A stretch of 64,000 nucleotides of DNA from Rhodocyclales bacterium (GCA_016215645.1 JACRIX010000053.1:16080-80079), one strand, 5' to 3'; positions 35,054 to 43,270 are shown, counted from the first letter of the stretch. Program-made: numbers and translations. Notes: generated by a model not told the origin, from the letters alone.

Positions 35054-35111
35054 ATTATATTGCTGCATTGCACAAATTTTAGAGTATTTGCCTAATTCCT
35101 GCGGCAAATAC
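35054..35111 (-). promoter_or_regulatory. Promoter -10 and dyad upstream of the AckA-PduL fusion
   Basis: A TATAAT (35059 to 35054) lies 39 bases before the ATG. Upstream is the perfect dyad GTATTTGCC-N10-GGCAAATAC (35084-35111), centred about 50 bp before the predicted start. That is an activator-type position. No clear -35 was seen, which also fits an activated promoter. The binding protein is unknown. Confidence 0.55.
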
Positions 35112-35138
35112 GGTGGTTTGGACATTTCGCGAGGGCCG

Positions 35139-36272
35139 TCAGGCCCGCAACCGCCACAGCGAAGTGATCTCGCGAGAGCGCGCCGCGTGCAGCGAATCGC
35201 CACGGTCCGCGGCTCGCGGATGCACCGGTCGCGCGTCGAGCCGTCCGGCCACCCTCAGACCGGCCTGATCAAAGGCCGCCAATAAAGACGCGCGCGAGCG
35301 CAGGCCGAGGTGCTCGGCGAGGTCCGACAGGATCAGCCAGGCTTCGCCGCCGGGGGTCAGATGGGCTCGCAGGCCCACGATGAAGCCATGCAACATGCGA
35401 CTGTCGGGGTCATACACCGCTCGCTCCAGCGGCGTGCCGGCGCGCCCCGGCAACCAGGGCGGATTGCAGACAATCAGATCCGCCTGGCCGGCAGGAAACA
35501 GGTTTGCCTGGGTAACCTCGACCCGGTTCGCCAAGCCGAGGCGCCCGATGTTTTCTGTAGCACAGGCCAATGCCAGCGCATCACAATCCGTGGCCACCAG
35601 CCGATCGACGCCGCGCCGCGCCAGCAAAGCCGCCAATACGCCGGTACCGGTACCGATATCGTAGGCAATCCGGCATGGGTGGGGCAATGGCGCCTTGGCG
35701 ACCAGGTCGACATATTCCCCGCGCACCGGCGCAAACACGCCATAGTGCGGATGAATCCGCGCATCGAGCGCCGCCACCGGAACCCCCTTCCGGCGCCACT
35801 CGTGGGCTCCGATCAGGCCTTGCAACTCGCGCAGCGAGGCAACGAAGCCCTCCCCGGCCAACCCGTAAGCCTCACGGCAGGCCTCGCTTGCCTCGGGCGC
35901 ACGGCGCAGCGGAATCCGGAAATCCGCATCGAAGGGAAGCAGCAGCATTCCCAGCGTGCGGGCGCGCTGCGCCTGACCCAGCCGATAGCGATGGAATCCG
36001 TCGGGCGTGATCGCAGCGTTTGGGTCGGCGTTGCGCGCCTTTCGTTCGATGCGTCGTGCCATGGCCTGAAGCAACTGGCGGGCATTGTGAAAATCACCCC
36101 GCCACAGCAGCGCCGTCCCCTCAGACGCCAGACGGAACGCCGCATCCGCCGCCGTCCGGTCATCGGCGAGTACCACGCGCCGTGGCGGCGGCAGTCCGGC
36201 CAAGGATCGCCAGCGGGCCTGGCACCGGTTGCCCGCCTCGTCCCATTCGATCAGTGGAACAAGCGCGGTCAT
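35139..36272 (-). CDS. Class I SAM-dependent methyltransferase (RlmG/PrmC-like small domain)
   Basis: The product has 377 residues from MTALVPLIEWD. The track ORF adds 63 upstream residues that are probably untranslated. The N-terminal half (to about 200) is unfamiliar. The C-terminal half is a Rossmann methyltransferase with motif I DIGTGTGVLAALLARRG, an acidic motif II (VATDCDALAL) and NPPWLPG. NPPW/NPPY is typical of enzymes that methylate planar nitrogen, such as PrmC, RlmG or RlmF. The substrate could be a base or a protein glutamine. The gene stands alone, divergent from the next one. Confidence 0.8.
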   Translation of the reverse strand: MTALVPLIEWDEAGNRCQARWRSLAGLPPPRRVVLADDRTAADAAFRLASEGTALLWRGDFHNARQLLQAMARRIERKARNADPNAAITPDGFHRYRLGQAQRARTLGMLLLPFDADFRIPLRRAPEASEACREAYGLAGEGFVASLRELQGLIGAHEWRRKGVPVAALDARIHPHYGVFAPVRGEYVDLVAKAPLPHPCRIAYDIGTGTGVLAALLARRGVDRLVATDCDALALACATENIGRLGLANRVEVTQANLFPAGQADLIVCNPPWLPGRAGTPLERAVYDPDSRMLHGFIVGLRAHLTPGGEAWLILSDLAEHLGLRSRASLLAAFDQAGLRVAGRLDARPVHPRAADRGDSLHAARSREITSLWRLRA

Positions 36273-36388
36273 CGGACTGACCCATCCATCGTATCGAATC
36301 GAGAAATCATTGCCTGCCACCGATGAAAACGGAATTGCCGATCCTACGCGGCCTTGGAGGTGCTGTAAATTCGTCGATCGCGCTGAAG

Positions 36389-36411
36389 TCGGCGTACCGT
36401 CAGCGCCGACT
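36389..36411 (+). repeat. Dispersed 23-bp repeat, variant copy I with perfect dyad arms
   Basis: It matches the 23-bp repeat at 19 of 23 positions. Here the arms are perfect and longer: AGTCGGCG-N9-CGCCGACT. It lies in the divergent gap between the methyltransferase and the spermidine-synthase-like gene. Confidence 0.5.
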
Positions 36412-36451
36412 CCTGCGGTAAAGTCGCGTTCCCGCGGAACCTTGATCCTCC

Positions 36452-37792
36452 ATGCCTGCACGCCTGCTATTCACCATCGTCTTCATCGAGGGCTATTGCT
36501 CGCTGGGCGCCGAGATCATCGCCTTGCGCCGGCTGATCCCGCACATTGGCAGCTCGATCGTGGTCACCGCGCCGACCATCGGCTTCTTCCTGCTGGCGCT
36601 GGCGCTTGGTTACCATTCAGGCAGCCGTGTCGCAACGAACTACCGCGCCGTTGTCGCGCGCAATTTCCTGATCTCCGCGGCACTGCTTGGGAGCGGCTTG
36701 GCCGCGACCACGGTCAATGCGATATTCGCCGGCACCCAGGTGGCCCTGGCCTACCTCATTTTCATCGGCGGCATCCTTTGCCCCCTGGCCTGGCTGCTCG
36801 GACAAACAGTCCCGATCCTGACCAACCTGATGCTGGCGCAGCGCAGCGGCGAGGCCGCCGGACGGGCGCTTTACTGGTCCACACTGGGATCGTTTCTCGG
36901 TTCGGTGACGCTGTCGCTCGCCGTCATGCAGGTAGTGGGCGTCTGGGCCGCCGTACTGCTCGGCACCGTGATGCTGGTTAGTGGCACGCTGCTGGTACAA
37001 CGACCGACTCCCGCCATGACGGCCGTGCTGGTTGCAGTGGTTGCGCTTGGACTCGGCCTGAATCTGCACGACCGTGCGCGCATCGAAACCGCCTACGCCG
37101 ACTACGAAGTGCAGCCCGTGGTTCGTGACGGGATGCTCGAGCCACGGGTATTTGTCGTGAACAACCAGAGCGCTTCTCTGATCGACAGCAGCCGGCCACC
37201 GCTCTATGCCCGATACGTGCAGCACATCCGACGCATCCTGCTGGACGACCTGGGGTTGAGTGGCCGCGAAATCCTCGTCCTTGGCGCCGGCGGCTTCACG
37301 CTCTCGCATCGCGAACCGCTGAACCGCTACACCTTCGTCGATATCGATCCGGAAATCCGCGCCATTGCCGAGCGCGAGTTCTTGCGCGAATCCGCCGCGG
37401 GCGAGTTCATCGCCACCGACGCACGACGCTTCGTTGCCGAGACAAGCAAGCGCTACGACGCGCTGGTGGTGGACGTGTACAGCGCGCGAACCTCCATCCC
37501 CGGGCATCTGGTGACCCGTGAGTTCTGGAACGATACGCGCCGCGCCTTGAAGCCGGCTGGCGCCATGCTGGCCAACCTGATCCTCGACGGCCAGCTGGCC
37601 AGCCCCTATGCCCGAAATCTGCTGGCCACCATCGAGAGTGCCTATGGCCGCTGTGCCGTTGAGGTGCTGTACAAATCTGCACCGCGCAGCAATGTAATTG
37701 TCACGTGCTTTGCGGTCGACGCGCGGGAGCCGGCAAGGGTCTATGTCGACGAACGCAACCGGGCCGACATCGACAGCGCGCGGTCACCTTGA
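36452..37792 (+). CDS. Membrane-fused spermidine-synthase-like protein
   Basis: The product has 446 residues. Six to seven TM segments cover about 1-200 (for example VVTAPTIGFFLLALALGYHSG, ALAYLIFIGGILCPLAWLLG and SVTLSLAVMQVVGVWAAVLLG). A soluble spermidine-synthase-like Rossmann domain follows (about 230-430), with ILVLGAGGFTLS, YTFVDIDPEIRAIAE and ALVVDVYSAR. SpeE-like proteins with membrane domains are known, but many lack proven aminopropyltransferase activity. The active-site GGG(D/E) motif is changed here (GAGGFTLS), so polyamine synthesis should not be assumed. It is followed by an FkbM-type methyltransferase. Confidence 0.85.
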   Translation: MPARLLFTIVFIEGYCSLGAEIIALRRLIPHIGSSIVVTAPTIGFFLLALALGYHSGSRVATNYRAVVARNFLISAALLGSGLAATTVNAIFAGTQVALAYLIFIGGILCPLAWLLGQTVPILTNLMLAQRSGEAAGRALYWSTLGSFLGSVTLSLAVMQVVGVWAAVLLGTVMLVSGTLLVQRPTPAMTAVLVAVVALGLGLNLHDRARIETAYADYEVQPVVRDGMLEPRVFVVNNQSASLIDSSRPPLYARYVQHIRRILLDDLGLSGREILVLGAGGFTLSHREPLNRYTFVDIDPEIRAIAEREFLRESAAGEFIATDARRFVAETSKRYDALVVDVYSARTSIPGHLVTREFWNDTRRALKPAGAMLANLILDGQLASPYARNLLATIESAYGRCAVEVLYKSAPRSNVIVTCFAVDAREPARVYVDERNRADIDSARSP

Positions 37793-37883
37793 GTTGCCGG
37801 CGGGCACAGGATGGGCGCGTTTGCGGTAGCATGCTATTGACACACTCGTCCGGCACCAACCCGACAATCCAAAGGTCGCAACA

Positions 37884-38708
37884 ATGTCACTTCCGAATCG
37901 TCCGATTGCCTTCGTGATGGCCTCGTCGAATCACGGCAACCTGATCGTCAACCGCCATGACTACCGGATGATCGATGAATCGCGTGGCTATGGGGTCGGC
38001 TTCCAGATCCTGAACAAGAGCAGCTTCGATCCCGACGAAGTCCGCTTCGCCCTGGCCTTGCTGGACAGCCGGCGCAAGTATTTCGGCGACCAGGTATTCG
38101 CCGTCGATGGCGGCGCCAACATCGGCGTGCACACCATCGAATGGAGCCGGCACATGCATGGATGGGGCCGCGTGTTGGCGTTCGAAGCCCAGGAGGTCGT
38201 CTTCTACGCGCTGGCTGGCAATATCGCGCTCAACAACTGCCTGAATGCACGAGCGCGCAATTCCGCGCTCGGAGCCAATTGCGGTGAACTGGATATCCCC
38301 CAGCCCGATTACTTTGCCCCGGCAAGTTTTGGCAGCCTCGAACTGCGGCAAAGCCAAACGACCGAATTCATCGGCCAGAAGGTTTCCTATGCAAGCAGCG
38401 ATTGCGCCAAGGTGCCGATGCTCAGCCTTGACTCCCTTCAGCTTCCGCGTCTGGATCTGGTCAAGATTGACGTCGAAGGAATGGAACTCGAGGTATTGCG
38501 CGGGGCTCAGGACGTGATGCGCAGGCTCCGCCCGCTGATGATCATTGAGGCAATCAAGACCGACCGCGGCGCGCTGGAAGCATTGCTGCGCGAAATGGAG
38601 TATCAGGTGTTCCCGATGGGGATCAACCTGCTCGCAATCCATGGGACCGATCCGACGCTGAAGCACGTCAGGCAGACCGCGCAGGGTATCAACTTTGCCA
38701 TCGTCTAG
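37884..38708 (+). CDS. FkbM-family methyltransferase
   Basis: The product has 274 residues. It has the FkbM features VFAVDGGANIGVHTIEW (motif I), VLAFEAQEVVFYALAGNIALNN and LDLVKIDVEGMELEVLRGA. FkbM-type enzymes usually O-methylate sugars or polyketides. Together with the following gene, which may be a glycosyltransferase, this hints at decoration of a surface glycan or glycoprotein. It lies 91 bases after the spermidine-synthase-like gene, and no strong terminator was seen between them. Base composition by eye is somewhat less GC-rich than neighbours, which might indicate transfer. Confidence 0.88.
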   Translation: MSLPNRPIAFVMASSNHGNLIVNRHDYRMIDESRGYGVGFQILNKSSFDPDEVRFALALLDSRRKYFGDQVFAVDGGANIGVHTIEWSRHMHGWGRVLAFEAQEVVFYALAGNIALNNCLNARARNSALGANCGELDIPQPDYFAPASFGSLELRQSQTTEFIGQKVSYASSDCAKVPMLSLDSLQLPRLDLVKIDVEGMELEVLRGAQDVMRRLRPLMIIEAIKTDRGALEALLREMEYQVFPMGINLLAIHGTDPTLKHVRQTAQGINFAIV

Positions 38709-38743
38709 TTTCTAAGGATTTCGCCGGGGAAGGGCTGCGAAGG

Positions 38744-40012
38744 ATGGCAATCACACAACAGGAAGGTGGCGCGGTTCTATTCTTTTCCGGGCTTACCGAA
38801 GGCAACGCAATTGCCGAACTCACGAAGACCCAATTGGCGCCTTTCGCCAGGATTGCGGCACGCGCCGAACTGCTCGACGTGACCAGGAACGATTGGCTCG
38901 ACATGACGGGGAACATCACTTCGGCACCGATCTGGTTTGCCGCTGGCTATTTTGGAACCGGCCAGGAAGTGAATATCACGCGGAATGGCGAAACGGCAAA
39001 TCTGTGGGAATCGTCCGGGATTCCGTTCATACGGATTTTTGGCGACTCACCTGCCTATCTTCCGGATCGTCATCGCGCCGCCTTCAGGAACAGCATCAAT
39101 GCCTATGGACATCCGGAGCATTTGGCATTCTATCGACGCTGGTTCCGCGATCCGACCTTGTCGGTGCTCCTGCATCCAATCACGATCGACAAAGCACCGG
39201 CGGACACGCTAAGGCTCCCGGAAAAGGCTTCCGGAAAGATCATATTTCCAAAGAACGGCAATTCGCCGATGCAACTTCGGGCCTATTGGCGCGACGCCCT
39301 GCCCTCGTCGATCTGTCAGGCGCTTGAAGACCTGGCAGAGGAATCGATCGGCCTCGACTGGATCGATCGCGAGCCTTGCCTCGATGACCGGCTGCTGGAT
39401 TACTTCGGTACCAAGGGGATCGACCTTGCGGCGGAACTCGGACTGCTGTTCTTCCTGGTGGCGCAACTGGACGACTACCTGCGCCGCGTCAAGAGCACCA
39501 TGATCGCCGAAGCATTGCTCGATCTTCCCGTCATCGTTCGCGGCCGCAACTGGGACCACGTCAACTTCACCGGCCGGCGCGCCACCTATGACCCGTCGTC
39601 GGACATGGCCGCCACCCTGGCCTTGATCGACCAGGCTCCCGCCATGCTAGACATGTCGCCAAATACGCAACGGGCACCGCATGACCGGATCTGGCGTGCC
39701 ATGGGCCGCCGCACCGCTTTCCTGACCAACAGGCAGGAATTTCTTGACGCCGCGCTTGGCCTCTCCGCAAGCCGCTGCAGCTTTTCCTTCGAAAGATCTG
39801 CGATTCGCACCCTGGTGGAACACTACGTCGAGCGGCCGCAAGACGCCATAGACCTCGGCCTGGAACAGGTCCGCACGCTGAGCCCGCTTCTCGATGAATC
39901 CCGGTACGTGGACTCTTTGCGTACTGCCGTTCAGACCGTCGCGTTCGCACGCGGCAGCCGTCCGCCCGCGACGCAGGACTTCGTCTCGTTTCCGTCTTTG
40001 CTGATTCGCTGA
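38744..40012 (+). CDS. Unknown protein, possibly CgeB-like glycosyltransferase
   Basis: The product has 422 residues with no signal peptide or TM. The C-terminal third contains LDMSPNTQRAPHDRIWRAMG followed by RRTAFLTNRQEF. This resembles the donor-site end of CgeB/DUF3880-type glycosyltransferases, where a conserved HDR-like element precedes a hydrophobic strand and TN. The N-terminal half (VLFFSGLTEGNAIAELTK) could be the acceptor Rossmann half. The match is weak. It follows the FkbM methyltransferase by 35 bases on the same strand, so a joint role in glycan synthesis is plausible. It converges with pmbA. Confidence 0.6.
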   Translation: MAITQQEGGAVLFFSGLTEGNAIAELTKTQLAPFARIAARAELLDVTRNDWLDMTGNITSAPIWFAAGYFGTGQEVNITRNGETANLWESSGIPFIRIFGDSPAYLPDRHRAAFRNSINAYGHPEHLAFYRRWFRDPTLSVLLHPITIDKAPADTLRLPEKASGKIIFPKNGNSPMQLRAYWRDALPSSICQALEDLAEESIGLDWIDREPCLDDRLLDYFGTKGIDLAAELGLLFFLVAQLDDYLRRVKSTMIAEALLDLPVIVRGRNWDHVNFTGRRATYDPSSDMAATLALIDQAPAMLDMSPNTQRAPHDRIWRAMGRRTAFLTNRQEFLDAALGLSASRCSFSFERSAIRTLVEHYVERPQDAIDLGLEQVRTLSPLLDESRYVDSLRTAVQTVAFARGSRPPATQDFVSFPSLLIR

Positions 40013-40019
40013 TGGAAAA

Positions 40020-40042
40020 TCGCCGTGTCGCCAGCGCCGACT
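40020..40042 (+). repeat. Dispersed 23-bp repeat, copy B in a convergent gap
   Basis: It is identical to copies A and C. It fills most of the 38-bp gap between two convergent stop codons. Flanking bases extend the dyad to GGAAAATCG...CGACTTTCC, so the transcript could form a hairpin of about 33 bases. No T-run is present. Confidence 0.8.
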
Positions 40043-40050
40043 TTCCAGCC

Positions 40051-41388
40051 TCAATTCCCGGCAATCGTCATCCGCTCGACCAGTATCGAGCCCACCTGCT
40101 TTGAGCCGCGTACTTCGATGTCATTGCCGATTTCGGCAATGCCGAGCAACATGTCGCGCAGGTTGCCGGCGATGGTGATCTCTTCCACGGGATGGACGAT
40201 CTCGCCGTTCTCGACCCAGTAGCCGGCAGCGCCACGGGAATAGTCCCCGGTCACATAATTGACGCCCTGCCCCAGCAACTCGGTCACCAGCAGACCGCGG
40301 CCCATTTGGCGCAACAGCCCCTTCAGGTCATGTGTGCCGGATTGGACCAGCAGGTTGTGCGAACCGCCGGCATTGCCGGTCGTCGGCATGCCCAGCTTGC
40401 GCCCCGAATAGGTGGAAAGAAAATAACCCTGAAGGACCCCGTCCCTGACCACCTCGCGATCGCGCGTAACCACGCCATCGTCATCGAAGGGGGATGAGGC
40501 GAAGCCACCGCGGATGTGCGGACGTTCGCTAATGCGGACAAAGGCGGGAAACACCTTCTTGCCGAGGCTGTCGAGCAGGAAGCTGGTCTTGCGGTAGAGC
40601 GATCCGCCCGATATGGCGTGCACAAAGCTGCCGATGAGGCCCGTGGCCAAGGGCGCCTCAAAGATCACAGGGCATTTGCGTGTCGTCAGCTTGCGCGAAT
40701 CCAGCCGCGCCAGCGCGCGGCGCGCGGCATAGTCGCCGATCAGCGCCGGGTCGGGAAACTCGGCGGCATTGCGGCGCGAGGCGTACCAGTCGTCGCGCTG
40801 CATGTCGTCACCCTCGCCGGCGATGACGGAGCAGGAAACATAGTGGCGCGACGTCGAGAACCCGCCCATGAAGCCCAGGCTGTTCGCCGAGACAAAATGA
40901 GACTGCTGCGCGGACACCGTGGCGCCTTCGGAATTTTTCACCATCGGACTGACGTCGAACGCCGCCTGCTCGCAACGCCGTGCAATTTCAATCGCCGCAT
41001 CGATCGAGATATCCCAGGGATGGAAAAGATCCAGGTCCATGTCGCTCCTGGCCAGCAGTTTCTCCTCGGGCAACCCGGCGCAATCATCTTCCGCGGTGAA
41101 GCGGGCAATCGATAGCGCTGCTTCCACGGTGGCTCTCATGGCCTCGGCTGAAAAATCGGAGCTGCTGGCGTGTCCGCGACGTTGCCCGATATAGACGCTG
41201 ACGCCCAAGCCCTTGTCGCGGTTGTACTCGATGGTTTCGACGTCCTGGCGACGCACGCTGACGGACTGGCCAAAGCCCTCCGAAACATCGACTTCGCACG
41301 CGCTGGCGCCACTTGCCGCCGCGTGGTCCAGCGCCGCCTGGGCCAAAGCGCGCAGTGCGGATTGGGAATGAGCAAAGCCGTCGGACAT
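40051..41388 (-). CDS. pmbA: Metalloprotease subunit PmbA (TldE)
   Basis: The product has 445 residues. It fits the TldD/TldE family: DKGLGVSVYIGQRRGHASSSDFS, SEGATVSAQQSHFV near the middle, and NAGGSHNLLVQSGTHDL with YVTGDYSRGAAGYWVENGEI near the end. TldE forms a heterodimeric peptidase with TldD, which carries the zinc site. The pair matures some modified peptides and degrades CcdA. TldD is not in this window. The gene is divergent from yjgA, and pmbA-yjgA neighbours are common in proteobacteria. Confidence 0.95.
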   Translation of the reverse strand: MSDGFAHSQSALRALAQAALDHAAASGASACEVDVSEGFGQSVSVRRQDVETIEYNRDKGLGVSVYIGQRRGHASSSDFSAEAMRATVEAALSIARFTAEDDCAGLPEEKLLARSDMDLDLFHPWDISIDAAIEIARRCEQAAFDVSPMVKNSEGATVSAQQSHFVSANSLGFMGGFSTSRHYVSCSVIAGEGDDMQRDDWYASRRNAAEFPDPALIGDYAARRALARLDSRKLTTRKCPVIFEAPLATGLIGSFVHAISGGSLYRKTSFLLDSLGKKVFPAFVRISERPHIRGGFASSPFDDDGVVTRDREVVRDGVLQGYFLSTYSGRKLGMPTTGNAGGSHNLLVQSGTHDLKGLLRQMGRGLLVTELLGQGVNYVTGDYSRGAAGYWVENGEIVHPVEEITIAGNLRDMLLGIAEIGNDIEVRGSKQVGSILVERMTIAGN

Positions 41389-41413
41389 GCGGTAACCCCC
41401 AGGAAGGCAAAGC

Positions 41414-41419
41414 TATAAT
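41414..41419 (+). promoter_or_regulatory. TATAAT -10 element of yjgA
   Basis: A perfect -10 hexamer lies only 7 bases before the GTG start of yjgA. No good -35 is seen. It would place the transcription start at or next to the start codon. Confidence 0.45.
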
Positions 41420-41426
41420 CATAACC

Positions 41427-41957
41427 GTGGAAGATATCGATAACGAGCCGTCGGAGTACCGCGGTCCAAGTAAATCGCAGCGCAAGCGCGAAATGACCGC
41501 GTTGCAGGAACTCGGCGAGGAATTGGTCGGCCTGTCGCGTGAACGCCTGTTGAAGATTGAAATGCCGGAGCGCCTGCGCGACGCCATACTTGACGCCCAA
41601 CGCATTACCAAGCACGAAGCCCGGCGGCGCCAGATGCAGTACATCGGCAAGATCATGCGCGATGTAGACGTCGAACCCCTGAGTGAAGCACTCGATGCAC
41701 TCAAGGGTGTTTCCGCCGCGGCAAATGCGCGCCAGCACCATCTCGAAAAATTGCGTGCGCAGCTGATGGAAGACGAGGCCGCCTTCGGCGATCTGGCGCG
41801 CGAATTTCCTGCCGCCGATATCCAGCATCTGCGCCAGTTGAGGCGCAATGCGCTCAGGGAAGCCGAGCAGGGCAGGCCGCCGCGTTCCTACCGTGAGTTG
41901 TTCAGGGAACTGCGCGAACTCGGCAGCGCCGGATCCGGCGGGGACGACGCAACCTAA
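41427..41957 (+). CDS. yjgA: Ribosome-associated protein YjgA (DUF615, DarP)
   Basis: The product has 176 residues from a GTG that opens VEDIDNEPSEYRGPSKSQRKRE, the usual YjgA N-terminus. The track ORF extends 38 residues into pmbA antisense. The family pattern MTALQELGEELVGL, RLRDAILDAQRITKHEARRRQMQYIGKIMR and LRQLRRNALREA is intact. YjgA (DarP) associates with late 50S assembly intermediates. No ribosome-binding site precedes the GTG, while a TATAAT lies just upstream, so the mRNA may be leaderless. The stop overlaps that of the next, convergent gene. Confidence 0.93.
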   Translation: MEDIDNEPSEYRGPSKSQRKREMTALQELGEELVGLSRERLLKIEMPERLRDAILDAQRITKHEARRRQMQYIGKIMRDVDVEPLSEALDALKGVSAAANARQHHLEKLRAQLMEDEAAFGDLAREFPAADIQHLRQLRRNALREAEQGRPPRSYRELFRELRELGSAGSGGDDAT

Positions 41958-42232
41958 GCGGTATCGGCTTGCGCGGCAGCCCTGGCCTCGACGCCGGGAT
42001 CCAGAATCATCAGCAAGGCCTGGGCATGCTCGGCGGCATCCCGTCCCAGCCCCGTCAGGTAGCCACCATCGATCAGCGTCAGCAAACCCTTGGCGTGCAA
42101 GCTCCGGGTTGCGGCGATGACTTCCGGCGCGGCGGTCTTGTGCACCTTGATGCCCTGTTGGCTGGTCGCGAGATCAAAGCGCACCAATGTGTTCAGCTCA
42201 TGGACCAGCTCGGGCGTGAAAGGCATGTTCAA
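41954..42232 (-). CDS. TIGR02647-like small protein
   Basis: The product has 92 residues. The sequence MPFTPELVHELNTLVRFDL, GIKVHKTAAPEVIAAT and LHAKGLLTLIDGGYLTGLGRDAAEHAQALLMIL fits the TIGR02647 family as I remember it. That is a DNA-binding-like small protein of unknown role found in gammaproteobacteria and related groups. A helix-turn-helix followed by a short wing (LIDGGYLT) is suggested. A methionine at residue 3 is an alternative start. It is single, between yjgA (convergent) and the LysR gene. Confidence 0.78.
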   Translation of the reverse strand: MNMPFTPELVHELNTLVRFDLATSQQGIKVHKTAAPEVIAATRSLHAKGLLTLIDGGYLTGLGRDAAEHAQALLMILDPGVEARAAAQADTA

Positions 42233-42328
42233 TCCTCGGTTAGGGATGGGGCGGGGCGGTCTTGTGATTCTAGCGTCGGATCGACGACGCTACCGTTTCG
42301 AACAGCGGAATCACCTGTCGCCGGATTT

Positions 42329-43270
42329 CTACAGACCGGGATCAGCACCCTCGTCCCGCAGCGTGGCCTCGATCACCGGTCGCGTCAGCTGCGGCGCCAG
42401 GAATTGCATGAAGTCGTATTCATGACGACGTAGCCAGGCGTCGCGGCGAAACGCGACGCGGGTAGTATTGCCCTCGAACAAGTGCGCCGCAGGCAACGCT
42501 GCCAATGCCCCATCGCGCCCGGCATCGAAGGCCATCTCGGCGATGATCCCCACGCCAAGCCCCAGAGCAACATACGTCTTGATGACATCCGAATCAATCG
42601 CGGTCAGCATCACGTTTGGCCGCAGTTGCTGGCGTTCGAAGGCCCGGTCGATTCGTGAGCGGCCGGTAAAGGTGGCGTCATAGGTGATCAGGGGATAGGC
42701 CGCCAGCGCGGCCAGCGTCAGGGGCTGGTGCGCCAGCAAAGGATGTTCCTGCGGCGTCACGACCAGATGCGCCCACTGGAAACAGGGCAGGGTCAATAAG
42801 CCGTCGTATCGATCGAGCGCTTCCGTGGCAATCCCCAGATCCGCGCTGCGATCCAGAATCCAGCCCGCGACCTGCTCCGGACTGCCTTGCTGGATGTGCA
42901 AGCGAATCTTCGGATGGCTCCCGACAAAGCGCTGAATGACGGGCGGCAGGGTGTAGCGGGCCTGGGTGTGGGTGGTGGCGATCGAGAGCTGGCCAACACC
43001 TTCGGTCGCAAAATCCTCGCCGACCCGTTTCATGTTTGCGGCCTCGGCCAGAACTCTCCGCGCCATCGTCAGTATCGTCCTGCCCGGGGCGGTGATAGCG
43101 ACCAGACGCTTGCCCGTCCGCTCGAAGATTGTCACTCCCAACTCGTCCTCCAGCATGGCGATTTGCTTGGAGATGCCGGGCTGGGACGTGTGAAGTGCCT
43201 CCGCCGCCGCCGAAATGTTGAGACTGCGCCGTTCGACTTCCACCAGGTACCGCAATTGCTGGAGCTTCAT
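42329..43270 (-). CDS. cysB: CysB/Cbl-type LysR regulator
   Basis: The product has 313 residues from MKLQQLRYLVEV. The track start is 10 residues upstream, in AT-rich DNA. The LysR winged helix (about 1-60) contains NISAAAEALHTSQPGISKQIAMLEDELG, the CysB/Cbl version. The effector domain keeps ATTHTQARYTLP and TTRVAFRRDAWLRRHEYDFM, typical of CysB. It would activate the sulfate-assimilation operon in response to O-acetyl- or N-acetylserine. It is divergent from the TSUP-cysI operon across a 60-bp AT-rich gap where CysB sites are expected. Confidence 0.92.
   Translation of the reverse strand: MKLQQLRYLVEVERRSLNISAAAEALHTSQPGISKQIAMLEDELGVTIFERTGKRLVAITAPGRTILTMARRVLAEAANMKRVGEDFATEGVGQLSIATTHTQARYTLPPVIQRFVGSHPKIRLHIQQGSPEQVAGWILDRSADLGIATEALDRYDGLLTLPCFQWAHLVVTPQEHPLLAHQPLTLAALAAYPLITYDATFTGRSRIDRAFERQQLRPNVMLTAIDSDVIKTYVALGLGVGIIAEMAFDAGRDGALAALPAAHLFEGNTTRVAFRRDAWLRRHEYDFMQFLAPQLTRPVIEATLRDEGADPGL

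Noticed and set aside
33603-35054. 483-aa plus-strand ORF
   Set aside because: It is antisense to the AckA-PduL fusion gene.
35133-35146. GGGCC-TGAC... hairpin at the methyltransferase end as terminator
   Set aside because: The stem is only 5 bp and no T-run follows.
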